A stretch of 64,000 nt of DNA from Burkholderia cepacia (GTDB lineage: Bacteria; Pseudomonadota; Gammaproteobacteria; Burkholderiales; Burkholderiaceae): assembly GCF_029962485.1 (NCBI RefSeq), contig NZ_CP073639.1, positions 682,001-746,000 on the forward strand, given 5' to 3'. The notes under the pieces are model-generated. The model was not told the DNA's origin and did no database searches. It was given only the letters and a program-made list of their open reading frames with translations. Made by a program: the position numbers and the translations under genes. Of the stretch, positions 1-9,357 are shown piece after piece; positions within the stretch are counted from its first letter, which is position 1; the number at the start of each line of letters is the position of its first letter.

Positions 1-109
1 TCTGATTCGCGAGTCCGGGCCGCCCGAGTACCTTCGTGTGTCGATCGGCACCGCGGCGGAGATGGCCGCGTTTCGCGCGGCGCTGCTTGACGTGATGGCG
101 CCCGGGTGA
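1..109 (+). CDS. C-terminal end of a HisC-like aminotransferase (5' truncated by window)
   Basis: Only the last 35 codons are present, in the frame starting at base 2 and ending at TGA 107-109. They include PEYLRVSIGT followed by an EM..F...L pattern, which is the usual end of class I/II PLP-dependent aminotransferases of the histidinol-phosphate aminotransferase type, where the Arg of YLRVSIGT binds the substrate carboxylate. The catalytic lysine lies outside the window, so the exact substrate cannot be judged. Confidence 0.7.
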   Translation, partial: LIRESGPPEYLRVSIGTAAEMAAFRAALLDVMAPG

Positions 110-178
110 GCAACGGGCAAGACGGAAACGATCGACGACGCCATGGAATGAGTGTCGACGCCCGATCCGACGATGTCC

Positions 179-430
179 TTACTTTATCGTCGCGAGTCGC
201 GATTCCAGCTCGTCGATCTTCGCGAGCACGGCTTCGCCGAGCTTCCTGACGTGACGCGGCACGTCGGGCGCCAACATCAGCTCCTCGAGGCGCCCGCGCC
301 AGTAACTCGGATGCCTGACGCGCCCGGCGCCCGACATCGACACGTCGTCAGCGACCGTGTCGCTGTCCAGGAGAGCCACCATTCTCTGGATGTGAGAGAG
401 CTCTCGTTCCACATAGTCTCTTGCCAGCAT
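179..430 (-). CDS. Small hypothetical protein (83 aa)
   Basis: Unrecognised. The reading frame extends further upstream to 574, but the ATG at 430 gives a compact, well-behaved protein that starts MLARDYVERELSHIQRM, with alternating charged and hydrophobic residues suggesting a helical N-terminus. The C-terminal half (RHVRKLGEAVLAKIDELESR) is also predicted helical. No signal peptide or membrane segment is visible. The upstream GGGGA is a weak ribosome site, so the start is uncertain. It follows the aminotransferase on the opposite strand. Confidence 0.5.
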   Translation of the reverse strand: MLARDYVERELSHIQRMVALLDSDTVADDVSMSGAGRVRHPSYWRGRLEELMLAPDVPRHVRKLGEAVLAKIDELESRLATIK

Positions 431-739
431 ATTGATTGAAATTCCCCGAAATACGACATCAGGCCTTCCGTCATCAACGCGCCATCGTGTCGCGGCGCCA
501 ACGACGCGACGCTCACACTGTGCGTCATCGTACGCAGCGGCTGTGTCAGTCAACTGCGCGGACGATCGCGGCAATCGACTTTCAATGGCAGGCCTGTTCG
601 TTTGTTTTCGTTACACCCGGTCCCCTGTGCCCTGCTGCCCATCGTAGGCGCACCGGCCCGCGCCGGCATCCCCAAAAGTGGGGATATTGGCCGAAATCGG
701 GAAAGGGGTGGTTTCCGGAAATTTCGGGCGCTGGGTGGC
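431..739. other. Gene-poor spacer, 309 bp
   Basis: No convincing gene. It contains a small hairpin, ATCCCC-aaaagt-GGGGAT, near 669-684, and beyond it a repetitive GAAA/TTTC-rich patch near 691-727 with short inverted matches (CCGAAA and TTTCGG). These sit just past the end of the ankyrin gene and could be its transcription stop, but there is no T-run. Confidence 0.4.
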
Positions 740-1792
740 CTACCGTCGATAAGACGGCGGCGCGAGTTCGACTGGATCGGGGTTCAGGCGCACCCACGCA
801 ACGGCAAGCCGGCACAGTTGCGCCGGATCGCCCGCCTGGCGCTTGACGTCCTGCACGACAGCGTCCACATCAGACAAATCGGCTGCCGGCAGCGACGTGC
901 CGGTACGCACGATTGATGCGAACGCATCGGCCATCTTCCGGAAGTCCGCGTCCCAGTTGCCGCCGCCGTTGTGATCGAGCTCATGCGCGATGCGGCCCGC
1001 GATCCGGACGAGCTCGCCCTGCACCGTCGCCGCTTGCCCGGTTCCCGGCACCAGTTGCGTCCACAAGGCCTGGTGTTGCGCCTGCCACGTGCCGTCCGCG
1101 ACGACGATCGGCGACCGGCCGTCATGCAGTTGGCGGCGCGGCACCGGCCGCACGTCGAACAACGCATAGAGCCGGTCCAGCGCGGCGCTGGCCGCGTCGA
1201 CGGTCTCCGGATTGAATCGCTCGCGCATGAACTCGAAGCGCTCGCCGATCGCCGTGACGCAAGCCGGCATCGATGGCGTCTTCGCCGCGCCGGCGCCGAG
1301 CAGCACGTCGGCGAGCGCCACCATGTGTTCCAGATCCGCATTCCCGCAGGTACGCAGCGCACGCTCGAGCGGCGTGTGCCCGTCCCGGTTCAATGCGTCG
1401 ACGCGCGCGCCGTGCTCCAGCAGCAGCCGCGCGGACAGCGCATGGCGCGAATCGGCCGCCGCGTGCAGCGCGGTGCCGATCGACGCGCCGCCATCGTGAA
1501 CGTCCGCACCCAGTTCGAACAGCACGTCGAAGCGGCTGCGCCGGCTTCGGGCGCGCGCGTGCAGCGCCGTGTTGCCGTACGCGTCGGCCGCACCGATGTC
1601 CGCGCCCTGTGCGACAAGCCAGCGTGCGAGATCGTCAGGACACCGGTCGAACGACAGCGCGGTCCGCTTGCTCGACCCGCCGCGCGCATTCACGTCGCAG
1701 GTGTCGAACACCGCCTGCAGCTTTGCAAGGTCGCCCTCGTCGAGCAGTACGTCGAAGTCCTTCGGCAGCAGTTTCTTTTTTGCTTTCGGCAT
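740..1792 (-). CDS. Ankyrin-repeat protein (350 aa)
   Basis: The N-terminal half (about residues 15-165) carries ankyrin repeats, with typical GNTALHARA, GTALHAAADSRH and DGHTPLERAL segments. The C-terminal half (about 180-350) is unlike ankyrin and holds a HELDHNGGGNW segment. The lysine-rich start MPKAKKKLLPKDF and the absence of a signal peptide suggest a cytoplasmic protein. The ATG at 1792 follows a strong GGCAGGAGG ribosome site. Ankyrin proteins mediate protein-protein contacts; the partner is unknown. It could be monocistronic, since the genes on both sides are separated by gaps. Confidence 0.8.
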   Translation of the reverse strand: MPKAKKKLLPKDFDVLLDEGDLAKLQAVFDTCDVNARGGSSKRTALSFDRCPDDLARWLVAQGADIGAADAYGNTALHARARSRRSRFDVLFELGADVHDGGASIGTALHAAADSRHALSARLLLEHGARVDALNRDGHTPLERALRTCGNADLEHMVALADVLLGAGAAKTPSMPACVTAIGERFEFMRERFNPETVDAASAALDRLYALFDVRPVPRRQLHDGRSPIVVADGTWQAQHQALWTQLVPGTGQAATVQGELVRIAGRIAHELDHNGGGNWDADFRKMADAFASIVRTGTSLPAADLSDVDAVVQDVKRQAGDPAQLCRLAVAWVRLNPDPVELAPPSYRR

Positions 1793-1897
1793 GGCGGGCC
1801 TCCTGCCTTCGAACGTGCGCGTATCGTCGGCATTTCGTCAATGTGATAAACCGGCCTGACATCCGCTGCGGGCGCGCGGCGCTCGCTGGCGCGCACG

Positions 1898-2302
1898 TCA
1901 GTCCAGCGGCTCCAGCAGTTCCAGACCGTCCGGACGGCCGGACGCGCCATCCAGCTTCGTGATGTTCCAGCGCGCGGCGTCATCCCAGTCGTAATCCATT
2001 CGATAGGAAAACCTGGCATTCGCGCGAAACAGCGCGGCGCGGAATTTCCTGCCGTCATTCGCCAGCGCGTCGCGCAGTGGCGGCCCGATGCTCATGATGC
2101 CGTCGATGAAGTCGCGATGGCGCATTGCGGAGATCAACTCGACGCCGGCCGCCGTCGCGCAGGACGCGCGGACGCCGTACTGCGCCTCGCTCGGCGCGTT
2201 GAAGCGAACGTAGACTTCGCTCCAGCCGGGAAACGCGGCCTGCATGTAGCCGATGACATGTCGGGCCAGCTCGACCAGCCGTTCTGTTGCGGCGTCGTTC
2301 AT
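1898..2302 (-). CDS. Hypothetical protein, weakly YezG/immunity-like (134 aa)
   Basis: Starts at ATG 2302 behind AGGAAG (plus-strand 2306-2311), rather than at the more distal in-frame codon near 2485, which would add an atypical basic tail. The first half is an amphipathic helix region (LVELARHVIGYMQ), followed by predicted beta structure and a late MDYDWDDAARWNITKLDG segment. That late Tyr-Asp-rich motif vaguely recalls the YezG/DUF600 immunity-type fold, but I cannot confirm it. Transcribed toward the ankyrin gene with a 105-bp gap, so they may share a transcript. Confidence 0.55.
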   Translation of the reverse strand: MNDAATERLVELARHVIGYMQAAFPGWSEVYVRFNAPSEAQYGVRASCATAAGVELISAMRHRDFIDGIMSIGPPLRDALANDGRKFRAALFRANARFSYRMDYDWDDAARWNITKLDGASGRPDGLELLEPLD

Positions 2303-2517
2303 CGATCTTCCTCGGAATGGGATCGCGGACGAGCGTAATAGGACGCGGGGCGACGCGTCAATGTCCGTCCCGGAATGTGCGTATCCGGTCACCGTCGCGC
2401 GCATCGGCACGCGAGGCCGATGTCGCACCTTGCATGTCGATTGGCGCGCTTTGCGAGTGAGCTGGCGCGTAAAAAGCGTCATCATGGCGCATCACTTCTG
2501 CAACGGAACCCACGCTC

Positions 2518-3576
2518 ATGAATATCGATACCGACCTCCCTGTCATGGTGACCGGCGCAACCGGATACGTCGCGGGCTGGCTCGTGCAACGCCTTCTCGA
2601 GGCCGGCCTGACGGTCCACGCGGCCGTCCGCGATCCCGACAGCCCGGACAAGCTGAAGCACCTCCAGCGCATCGCGGCCGGCAAGCCAGGCACGATCCGC
2701 TTTTTCCGCGCCGACCTGCTCGAACCCGGCTCGTACGCCGACGCGATGGCCGGTTGCGGCATCGTGTTCCACACTGCGTCGCCGTTCACGGTCACGGTTC
2801 GCGACCCGCAGAAGGAACTCGTCGATCCGGCGCTGCTCGGCACGCGCAATGTGCTCGAAACGGCCAACCGCACACCATCGGTGCGACGCGTTGTGCTGAC
2901 CAGCAGCTGCGCGGCGATCTACGGCGACAATGCCGATCTCGCCGCGACGCCGAACGGTGTGTTCACCGAAGCGATCTGGAACACTAGCTCATCGCTCGCC
3001 CATCAGCCGTATTCGTATTCGAAAACCGTTGCGGAACGCGAAGCGTGGAAAATCGCCCGCGCGCAGCAGCGCTGGGATCTCGTGACGATCAATCCGACGC
3101 TCGTGATCGGTCCCGGCATCAATCCGCACGCGACGTCGGAAAGCTTCGAGATCGTGCGGCAGATGGGCAACGGCACGATGAATATGGGCATACCTGATCT
3201 CGGCATGGGCGCGGTCGACGTGCGCGACGTGGCCGACGCGCACCTCCGTGCCGCGTTTCTGGCGAGCGCCAAGGGCCGCTACATCGTCTCGGGTCACGAC
3301 ACCAACCTGCCGGCGATGGCCGCCACGCTGCTCGAACGGTATGGCGCCGACTACCCGATTCCGCGACGCATCCTGCCCAAATGGCTCGTGTGGCTGGTCG
3401 GGCCGCTCGCGAACAAGGGCGTGACGCGCCGCATGATCGCGCGCAACGTCGGGCTTCCCTGGCACGGCGACAACAGCCGCAGCCGCAACGAGCTCGGCAT
3501 CCGCTATCGCCCGCTCGCCGAATCGATGAACGATTTCTTCCAGCAGCTCGTCGAAACCGGGCAATTGCGGCGATGA
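2518..3576 (+). CDS. NAD(P)-dependent epimerase/dihydroflavonol-4-reductase-like SDR (352 aa)
   Basis: An extended short-chain dehydrogenase. The nucleotide-binding motif is VTGATGYVAGW (residues 11-21), the active-site pair appears as YSYSKTVAE near residue 163, and LTSSCAAIYG precedes it. The closest families are dihydroflavonol reductase-like and cinnamoyl-CoA reductase-like NAD(P)H oxidoreductases acting on ketones or aldehydes; substrate unknown. Length is usual for the family. Its stop codon overlaps the start of the AraC regulator (ATGA at 3573-3576), so the two genes are translationally coupled and the regulator probably responds to the enzyme's pathway. Confidence 0.85.
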   Translation: MNIDTDLPVMVTGATGYVAGWLVQRLLEAGLTVHAAVRDPDSPDKLKHLQRIAAGKPGTIRFFRADLLEPGSYADAMAGCGIVFHTASPFTVTVRDPQKELVDPALLGTRNVLETANRTPSVRRVVLTSSCAAIYGDNADLAATPNGVFTEAIWNTSSSLAHQPYSYSKTVAEREAWKIARAQQRWDLVTINPTLVIGPGINPHATSESFEIVRQMGNGTMNMGIPDLGMGAVDVRDVADAHLRAAFLASAKGRYIVSGHDTNLPAMAATLLERYGADYPIPRRILPKWLVWLVGPLANKGVTRRMIARNVGLPWHGDNSRSRNELGIRYRPLAESMNDFFQQLVETGQLRR

Positions 3577-4565
3577 ACCGTTTCGTGATCTCCCCGGGCT
3601 GGCAGGTCGTGATGGTCGATCTCGGCCTGCGCATCGACGAGCTGCTGCGGCAAGCGCAATTGCCCGCCGATCTGTTCAAGCGGCCGGAAGGCGGGCTGAC
3701 GACCCGCGAATACTTCCGCATGTGGCGCGCGATGGAGGAGATGGCCGACGCACCGGCCATCGCGCTGCGCATCCTCGATCTCATGTCGGTCGAGACCTTC
3801 GATCCGCCGCTGTTCGCCGCGCTGTGCAGCCCGAACCTGGACATTGCGATTCGGCGCATCAGCCAGTTCAAGCCGCTGATCGGCCCGATCCGCTTGCGCG
3901 TGACGCACGAGGCCGACATGCTGACCCTCGCCATCGACTTCCTGGAGCGCGACGTGCCGCCGCCCGGCATGCTGCTCGCGTTCGAACTCGGCTTCTTCGT
4001 GAAGCTGGCACGGCTGGCCACCCGCACCGACTTGCCCGCGCGCGCCGTCACGCTACCGCGCGAAATCAAGCAGCATCCCGGCTATGCGCGGTTTTTCGGC
4101 GTGACGCCGCAGTACGGCGACGCACCCTGCGTGAGCGTGGCGCTGCAGGACGCCCGACGTCCGTTCGTGACGGCCAACCATGCGATGTGGGCGATCTTCG
4201 AACCCGATCTGCGCCGCCGCCTCGACGCGCTGTCGGCCGGCGCGGGCATCGTCGAGCGCGTGCGTGCGGCGCTGCTGGAGTTGATCCCGGGCGGCCTCGC
4301 CACCGCGGACGACGTTGCACGCACGCTCGGCATCAGCAAGCGCACGCTGCAGCGCCGGCTCGGCGACGACGGCGCGAACTTCAAGACCCTCCTGGCCGAT
4401 GTCCGCGAAAAGCTCGCGTGGCACTACCTCGATCGCTCGGATCTGCCCTACAGCCAGATCGCGTTCCTGCTCGGCTACCAGGATCCGAACTCGTTCTTCC
4501 GCGCGTTCAATGAATGGACCGGCATGACACCCGACGACGCACGCTCGCGGACGACGCCACGCTGA
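3573..4565 (+). CDS. AraC-family transcriptional regulator (330 aa)
   Basis: N-terminal ligand/arabinose-binding-like domain of the Arabinose_bd (OruR/ArgR-type) class, then a C-terminal two-helix-turn-helix AraC domain (about residues 225-325). The second helix region contains YSQIAFLLGYQDPNSFFRAF and the GMTP tail typical of AraC proteins. The ATG at 3573 overlaps the upstream reductase stop in ATGA; the frame is open upstream to 3381, but that region lies inside the reductase. It likely controls the reductase and perhaps itself. Confidence 0.9.
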   Translation: MNRFVISPGWQVVMVDLGLRIDELLRQAQLPADLFKRPEGGLTTREYFRMWRAMEEMADAPAIALRILDLMSVETFDPPLFAALCSPNLDIAIRRISQFKPLIGPIRLRVTHEADMLTLAIDFLERDVPPPGMLLAFELGFFVKLARLATRTDLPARAVTLPREIKQHPGYARFFGVTPQYGDAPCVSVALQDARRPFVTANHAMWAIFEPDLRRRLDALSAGAGIVERVRAALLELIPGGLATADDVARTLGISKRTLQRRLGDDGANFKTLLADVREKLAWHYLDRSDLPYSQIAFLLGYQDPNSFFRAFNEWTGMTPDDARSRTTPR

Positions 4566-4601
4566 CGCGCAAGGTCGCCGCCTGGTTGAGCCGGTGTGCG
4601 A

Positions 4602-5090
4602 TCAGCGCGCGGCGTCGCTACGGTTCAGCCCGAAAATGAAATCGGCCTCCACCGCCGCGCCTTTGGGCAATTGCAGCACGCCGACCGACGAACGCGTATG
4701 GACGCCGGCATCGCCGAGCACGGCGTACAAGACGTCGGAAGCACCGTCGGCCACTTCGCTTTGCATCGTGAAGCCGGGCTCGCTCCGCACATAGACGGTA
4801 ATCCGCGGCACCGTCGCGATCACATCGAGCGTGCCGCAATGCTTGCGAATCAGCGACAGCGCACGCAGCGCCGATATGCCGGCCGCACGGCGGCCGTCGT
4901 CCAATGAAACGGATTCGCCGACGACGCCGACGAAGTGCACGACCGCCCCGATTCGCGGAATCTGACCTGAGATATAGGCCGTCCTTCCGTCGACCAGAAC
5001 GGGCGTGTAATTTCCGCCGATCCTGATTTCCTCGTCCGGATCGAATCCGAAATCGGCCGCGACCTGTTTCAGCTTGTCGTCTCTGTTCAT
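4602..5090 (-). CDS. RidA/YjgF-family protein (162 aa)
   Basis: A RidA-superfamily protein, longer than classical RidA (about 130 aa). It has TAYISGQIPR near residue 38, the conserved strand-loop around TVPRITVYV, and a VGVLQLPKGAAVEADFIF ending, all features of the YjgF/YER057c/UK114 fold. Classical RidA deaminates reactive enamines/imines in the cytoplasm; larger subgroups have other or unknown roles. It is convergent with the AraC gene. The start at 5090 follows GGGGAA. Confidence 0.85.
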   Translation of the reverse strand: MNRDDKLKQVAADFGFDPDEEIRIGGNYTPVLVDGRTAYISGQIPRIGAVVHFVGVVGESVSLDDGRRAAGISALRALSLIRKHCGTLDVIATVPRITVYVRSEPGFTMQSEVADGASDVLYAVLGDAGVHTRSSVGVLQLPKGAAVEADFIFGLNRSDAAR

Positions 5091-5316
5091 CAGTGAATTC
5101 CCCGATCCTTCATAAAAAAGATAAAGAATAATTGAGTCTCCGAATCTTGTCCCGAGGGAGCCGATCCGCGAAAAATGACAAAATTGACACAGTTGTCAGG
5201 CATTCGAAGCAGTCCTGCACGCCATTTCGACGCCGTAATTCGTAGTCGACGAGATTTTCTTCATCATTTCCGGTTGAAACCGCTATCATGTGAGTACACA
5301 ACCTGATGAGCGATAT

Positions 5317-5616
5317 ATGGCGACTTACAAGGAACTGAAAGCCCAAATGGACGCTTTGGCCGAGAAAGCCGAAGCGGCGCGCGCCGCCGAATTTCAGGCG
5401 ATCGTCGACGACATCCGTGCCAAGGTCGCGGAATACGGCATTACCGAAAAGGACATTTTCGGCACCCGTCGTGGTCGGCCGGCCAAGCAGGCAGCGGCAC
5501 CCGTGCAGGCGAAGTATCGCGATCCGAAGTCCGGTGCAACCTGGTCGGGCCGCGGTCGCGCGCCAGCATGGATCAAGGATGCGAAGAACCGCAATCGATT
5601 CCTGATTCAGGAATAA
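5317..5616 (+). CDS. H-NS-family nucleoid protein (99 aa)
   Basis: Small H-NS/MvaT-like histone family protein of the Burkholderia/Bordetella BpH3 type. The N-terminal coiled-coil oligomerisation region is MATYKELKAQ onward (residues 1-45). The linker is basic (RRGRPAK), and the C-terminal DNA-binding module contains KYRDPKSGATWSGRGRAP. The ATG at 5317 gives the standard family start; an in-frame GTG at 5290 would add nine residues. Such proteins bind AT-rich, horizontally acquired DNA and silence it. Confidence 0.9.
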   Translation: MATYKELKAQMDALAEKAEAARAAEFQAIVDDIRAKVAEYGITEKDIFGTRRGRPAKQAAAPVQAKYRDPKSGATWSGRGRAPAWIKDAKNRNRFLIQE

Positions 5617-5749
5617 GATTTTCGGCGCGTACCGGTGCGCTGTTCAGCGCGCTGTCCGGTGAATGGGCATTGATACCGGCGGGATTCAAAGACCGCTCCG
5701 GGTTAATGCCGATTTGCCTCATTCGGCACGTCGCACGCCCATTCTTTCT

Positions 5750-6082
5750 TCATCGTTCGTAATAAATCGCAAGCCACACGGTTTGCGTTTCTTCATGCGT
5801 CCACGCCACGCGATGGCGGCAATGCGGCTCGATCAGCACGTAGTCGCCCGGGTGCATCTCGTGCCGTGTCGAACCTTCTTCGAATTCGAGCACGGCCGCT
5901 CCCGACAGCAATACGACCCATTCGGCACGCGAGTCGTCATACCAGAATCCATCCGGGCTCGCGTGACCCATCGACACGATCCGTTCGACATTCAGACGCT
6001 GCCCCGTGACGAGGAGATCGATCCGCTCGTCGCCACCACGTTGCCCGTCGTCGCTAAACAGGTTACCGGTTTGAAGTTGCAT
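5750..6082 (-). CDS. Cupin-domain protein (110 aa)
   Basis: Single-domain cupin. The core contains AEWVVLLSGAAVLEFE and HEMHPGDYVLIEPHCRHRV, with candidate metal ligands His at the start of the second motif and two more in PHCRHRV. The conserved FWYDDSRAEWVVLL pattern matches small cupins of unknown function found in many proteobacteria. It lies 99 bp upstream of a RidA gene transcribed on the same strand into it (6182-6559), and an operon is possible. Confidence 0.85.
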   Translation of the reverse strand: MQLQTGNLFSDDGQRGGDERIDLLVTGQRLNVERIVSMGHASPDGFWYDDSRAEWVVLLSGAAVLEFEEGSTRHEMHPGDYVLIEPHCRHRVAWTHEETQTVWLAIYYER

Positions 6083-6181
6083 CGCTCGACCTCGTCATTG
6101 ACCTTCCGATGATGAAAGCGCGTTTAAAGGTGCCGGGAAATGTTCACTGCAGTCCAGCCGTTGCCGCGCCACCGGCGGCAT

Positions 6182-6559
6182 TCAGGGCCTGCATGCAATG
6201 GCTTCGATTTCTATCTTCGTGCCGACCATATTCGTCGCCTGCAACGTCGATCGTGACGGCTTGTTCCCGGGGAAGAACTCCGCGTAAACGCGATTGAATG
6301 CCGCGAAGTCGCGCGCGTCTTCAAGCCATACGGTGGTTTTGACAACGTCGTCCAGCGTGCATCCCGCCAGCGCCAGTACGTGAGCCACGTTCTGCAACGT
6401 CCGGCGTGTCTGCGCCTCGATATCGCCGGTGACCAGGCTCCCGTCTTCGTTTCTCGCGACCTGGCCGGATACGAAGACCAGGTCGCCGGCTTTGGTCGCC
6501 AGCGAGCGCGGCAGGTTTCGTGTCAGCGGATTGCACTCCGCAATATATTCGATCGCCAT
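6182..6559 (-). CDS. RidA-family enamine/imine deaminase (125 aa)
   Basis: Classical RidA length. The family core is visible: LVFVSGQVARNEDGSL (about residues 27-42), then NVAHVLALAGCTLDDVVKTT, then an acidic IEIEAIA ending that resembles the E-I-E-A-I/V-A signature. The catalytic arginine region PSRSTLQ precedes it. RidA proteins hydrolyse 2-aminoacrylate-type intermediates. Start chosen at ATG 6559 because AGGAGAGTCA sits directly upstream. A second, more divergent RidA protein lies at 4602-5090. Confidence 0.9.
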   Translation of the reverse strand: MAIEYIAECNPLTRNLPRSLATKAGDLVFVSGQVARNEDGSLVTGDIEAQTRRTLQNVAHVLALAGCTLDDVVKTTVWLEDARDFAAFNRVYAEFFPGNKPSRSTLQATNMVGTKIEIEAIACRP

Positions 6560-6843
6560 TTGACTCTCCTTCGACCGACCTGGCATCTGCGTCGATCATC
6601 GCTCACAAGCGTATCGAGGAAAAACGATGCTGCCAATTCCGGATACCGAGAAATGTCGAGCGCCGAAATCGATCGCTTTCGTCTGCAGTTAGACGGACAC
6701 CCAGGCATTGAACCGACCGTTCGCGACGACCACGGGCCGACACACGGAAAGCGTCTTGAAGCGGTTCTTCGAACTTGCCACAATTCAGAAGGCGACCCGC
6801 ATTTTTCGCATGCGCAATGCAGTGGCGAGCGAGGGCGATTTCA

Positions 6844-7647
6844 ATGAACACCGATAGCGTTCATCCAGCTGTACTGATCACGATGCCGCACAGCCACTAC
6901 AGCGAAAAGGCGCGATGGGCGCTCGACAGGCTCGAGCTGGCCTACCAGGAGCAGCCGCATGCCCCGCTGCTGCACCGGCTGGCCACGATACCCAATGGCG
7001 GCAGCAGCGTGCCCTTGCTGCTTGATCGCGGTGCACGCTTCACCGACTCCACCGATATCCTCGTACATATCGATCTGCTTCGCGGCGGCGATTGCCTGTA
7101 CCCGCGCGATGTCGACTTGCGGCCGGAAGTCGAAGCGCTCGAGACGCAATTCGACGAAGTGCTGGGCCCGCATGCGAGGCGTTGGGCATATGCGCAATTG
7201 CTGCCCGAGCGCAGCCTGCTGCTGCACGTGATGTCGCGAGGCGTGCCGCGGTTCGAAGCCGTATTGCTGCCGATCATTCTGCCAGGCGTCGTGCGGCTCA
7301 TTCGTGCAGCGCTCAGGATTACGCCGGAAAGCGCCACGCGCTCCATCGAACGCGTACGTAGCGTCTTCACGGAGATCGACGGACGGCTGGCCGATGGCCG
7401 ACGATTCCTGGTCGGCGAACGCTTCACGGCCGCCGATCTGACCTTCGCGGCACTCGCCGCGCCGGTGCTCTTTCCGCCGGGCTATCGCGCGGCTTACCCG
7501 GCGCTCGATCACGTGCCCGCCGCGATGCGTGACGAAGTCCTGCGTTTGCGCGATACGTCCGCCGGACAATTTGCGTTGCGCTTGTACGCGGAAGAACGCG
7601 ACCGTACGCATACCGCTCCGCAAGAATGGAACTGCAGCGCCGAGTAA
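6844..7647 (+). CDS. Glutathione S-transferase-like protein (267 aa)
   Basis: The N-terminal thioredoxin-like domain begins HSHYSEKARWALDRL, the usual GST helix-1 region with a Ser/Tyr that can activate glutathione. The cis-Pro loop is GSSVPLL and the glutathione-binding D-S-T is FTDSTDIL. The alpha-helical C-terminal domain is longer than in standard GSTs and carries a hydrophobic stretch (VLLPIILPGVVRLI) that could lie on a membrane, plus the late N-cap box FTAADLTFAALAAP. The ATG at 6844 follows GAGGGCGA. Confidence 0.85.
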   Translation: MNTDSVHPAVLITMPHSHYSEKARWALDRLELAYQEQPHAPLLHRLATIPNGGSSVPLLLDRGARFTDSTDILVHIDLLRGGDCLYPRDVDLRPEVEALETQFDEVLGPHARRWAYAQLLPERSLLLHVMSRGVPRFEAVLLPIILPGVVRLIRAALRITPESATRSIERVRSVFTEIDGRLADGRRFLVGERFTAADLTFAALAAPVLFPPGYRAAYPALDHVPAAMRDEVLRLRDTSAGQFALRLYAEERDRTHTAPQEWNCSAE

Positions 7648-7689
7648 CGACTTCCAGACAGCTTTCAACTGACTGGTCGCTTGCGTCCG

Positions 7690-8904
7690 TCAGCGCGCCG
7701 CAATCTGCGCGTTGACGGTTCGCAGGCTGGTGTGAGTGAGCATCAGCAGGTTGATGACGACAACGGCGATGGTCGCATCGATCATCAGATTCACGCCGCC
7801 GCGCGTAACCAGTACGCCTGCCACGTATGGAAACCCGAACAAGCCGATAAAGTAGGCAATCGTGAAGACCTGGGAACTCGCCGATGCGGACAATCCCCTT
7901 TCGCTGGCCAGATTGACGGCCATGCCGTTCAGCGTGGAATAACTGAGCCCGTAGCCGATTGCGAAGATGATCGAGCCGATCACGTACAGCATTGCGCTTC
8001 CCGGGTTGGAGACGAACAGCACCAGCGCCACGAGCGTGGCGCTGAATAGCGCGCAGGCGAGTTTTCGAACGGGCAAGCGGCTGATCGTTTGCGCCAGCGT
8101 GAAGCGGCACGCAACCGTCGCCAGCGTGAAGGTCACGAAAAACAGGTCCGGCGACAGGTGCCGCGATTCTGCATAGGTCGACTGAAAATTCGATAACGCG
8201 GAAAAAACGCAAGCGGCGAGCGCAATCATGATGATCGGCAGCCGCGTCACGTTGCGCAGGATCTCGGCGATGCTGGCAGGCGTCAGGCCGGTTGCGGCCA
8301 TCTGCGGAGCCAGCGTGTGCGTCGCCCGTTTTCCGACCGCGGAGAATGCGGCGGCTGCAATCAGGCAGATGCACGCCAGGCCGCCATAGACGATGGAATA
8401 CGATCCGAATCGACTGGCGACGAAATGGCCGACCGGAGACGCGAGACCGAGCCCGACCATCTGACCGCCCGACAGCAAGGTCAGATATTTGATCCGTGCG
8501 TCGGGCCTCAGATGGTGAATGATCTGAAGCGGCGCGAGAATGTAGAACGCCGACCATCCCATTCCGAGCAGCAGACCGCCGATAAACGCAATCGCCGGAT
8601 CGATCGCGGCCAGACTGAACGCGAGCATGGAAACGGACATCACGACGGCAGCGGCAACGATCGTCCGCATCAGACCGACTCGCTGCGCGATCCATCCGGC
8701 AAGCAGGGAACTGACGATCATGGTCAGGATGCCGGTCGAGATGACTGCCCCGGCCATTGACACATCGAGTCCGCAATGACGCAAATGCTCGGAGAGCAGG
8801 AAGCTCGCACCGTATGCGGCGGCAAGCGCGATGCTCGCGCCGAGAAACGGAATGAACGTGGCGGCACCAAGCGATGACGGCAGTAGGTCAACGGGTGTGT
8901 TCAT
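7690..8904 (-). CDS. Major facilitator superfamily transporter (404 aa)
   Basis: Inner-membrane secondary transporter with about 12 hydrophobic segments in two six-helix halves. The start (AATFIPFLGASIALAAAYG) forms helix 1, and a loop between helices 2 and 3 contains AGWIAQRVGLMRT, matching the MFS G-x-x-x-D-R-x-G-R/K motif in relaxed form. The length is standard. Substrate unknown; the family includes sugar, drug and metabolite exporters. Convergent with the GST gene at 6844-7647, so a shared role is not implied. Confidence 0.9.
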   Translation of the reverse strand: MNTPVDLLPSSLGAATFIPFLGASIALAAAYGASFLLSEHLRHCGLDVSMAGAVISTGILTMIVSSLLAGWIAQRVGLMRTIVAAAVVMSVSMLAFSLAAIDPAIAFIGGLLLGMGWSAFYILAPLQIIHHLRPDARIKYLTLLSGGQMVGLGLASPVGHFVASRFGSYSIVYGGLACICLIAAAAFSAVGKRATHTLAPQMAATGLTPASIAEILRNVTRLPIIMIALAACVFSALSNFQSTYAESRHLSPDLFFVTFTLATVACRFTLAQTISRLPVRKLACALFSATLVALVLFVSNPGSAMLYVIGSIIFAIGYGLSYSTLNGMAVNLASERGLSASASSQVFTIAYFIGLFGFPYVAGVLVTRGGVNLMIDATIAVVVINLLMLTHTSLRTVNAQIAAR

Positions 8905-9357
8905 GGAATGGGCGTCCGGTTTTTATCGCCTCCGCGATGCTGTAAGCGGAGCGATTTTCTTTCATCGGCTTTCTTGACTGCATATAGCGGGACGATGGTC
9001 GTTTCCAAATTCCCGGCCCCGGTATTCACGGGAAGTGTGTTTTATGTAAAAGCGGAATGAAATGTACAGTGACGCCGATTTGCTTCTGCACAGTTATATG
9101 AGGGACGCCTCGCGAGATCGTGGGGATACTTCAGGAATCGAGGGCACGCGTCACGGAGTCGAGGTGCGTCGTTATCCGTCTTGCAACATCCAGGAAAAGG
9201 TCTGCAGGGTGGCTACGGAGGATTGGGGCTGGCGGCAGTTGGCCAGACGCGACCATTCGACACCTGGTCCCGATTTGTTCACAATCGAGCCGGATAGAAC
9301 GGTTGCCACAGTGCCCTTCCGATCAAACCGCGATGGTCGCGCAAAGGAGTTGGAATA
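8905..9357. other. Spacer with a possible short ORF (9062-9358)
   Basis: Upstream region of the MFS gene. An open frame from ATG 9062 to TAG 9356-9358 (98 codons) has an AGCGGAATGAA leader and overlaps the next gene's GTG by one base. Its composition is not the Ala/Arg-rich pattern of frame shadows in this genome, and its C-terminus (LFTIEPDRTVATVPFRSNRD) resembles a protein end. It could be a small gene or the remnant of a larger one. I cannot assign it, and the third-codon G/C bias is weak. Confidence 0.3.
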
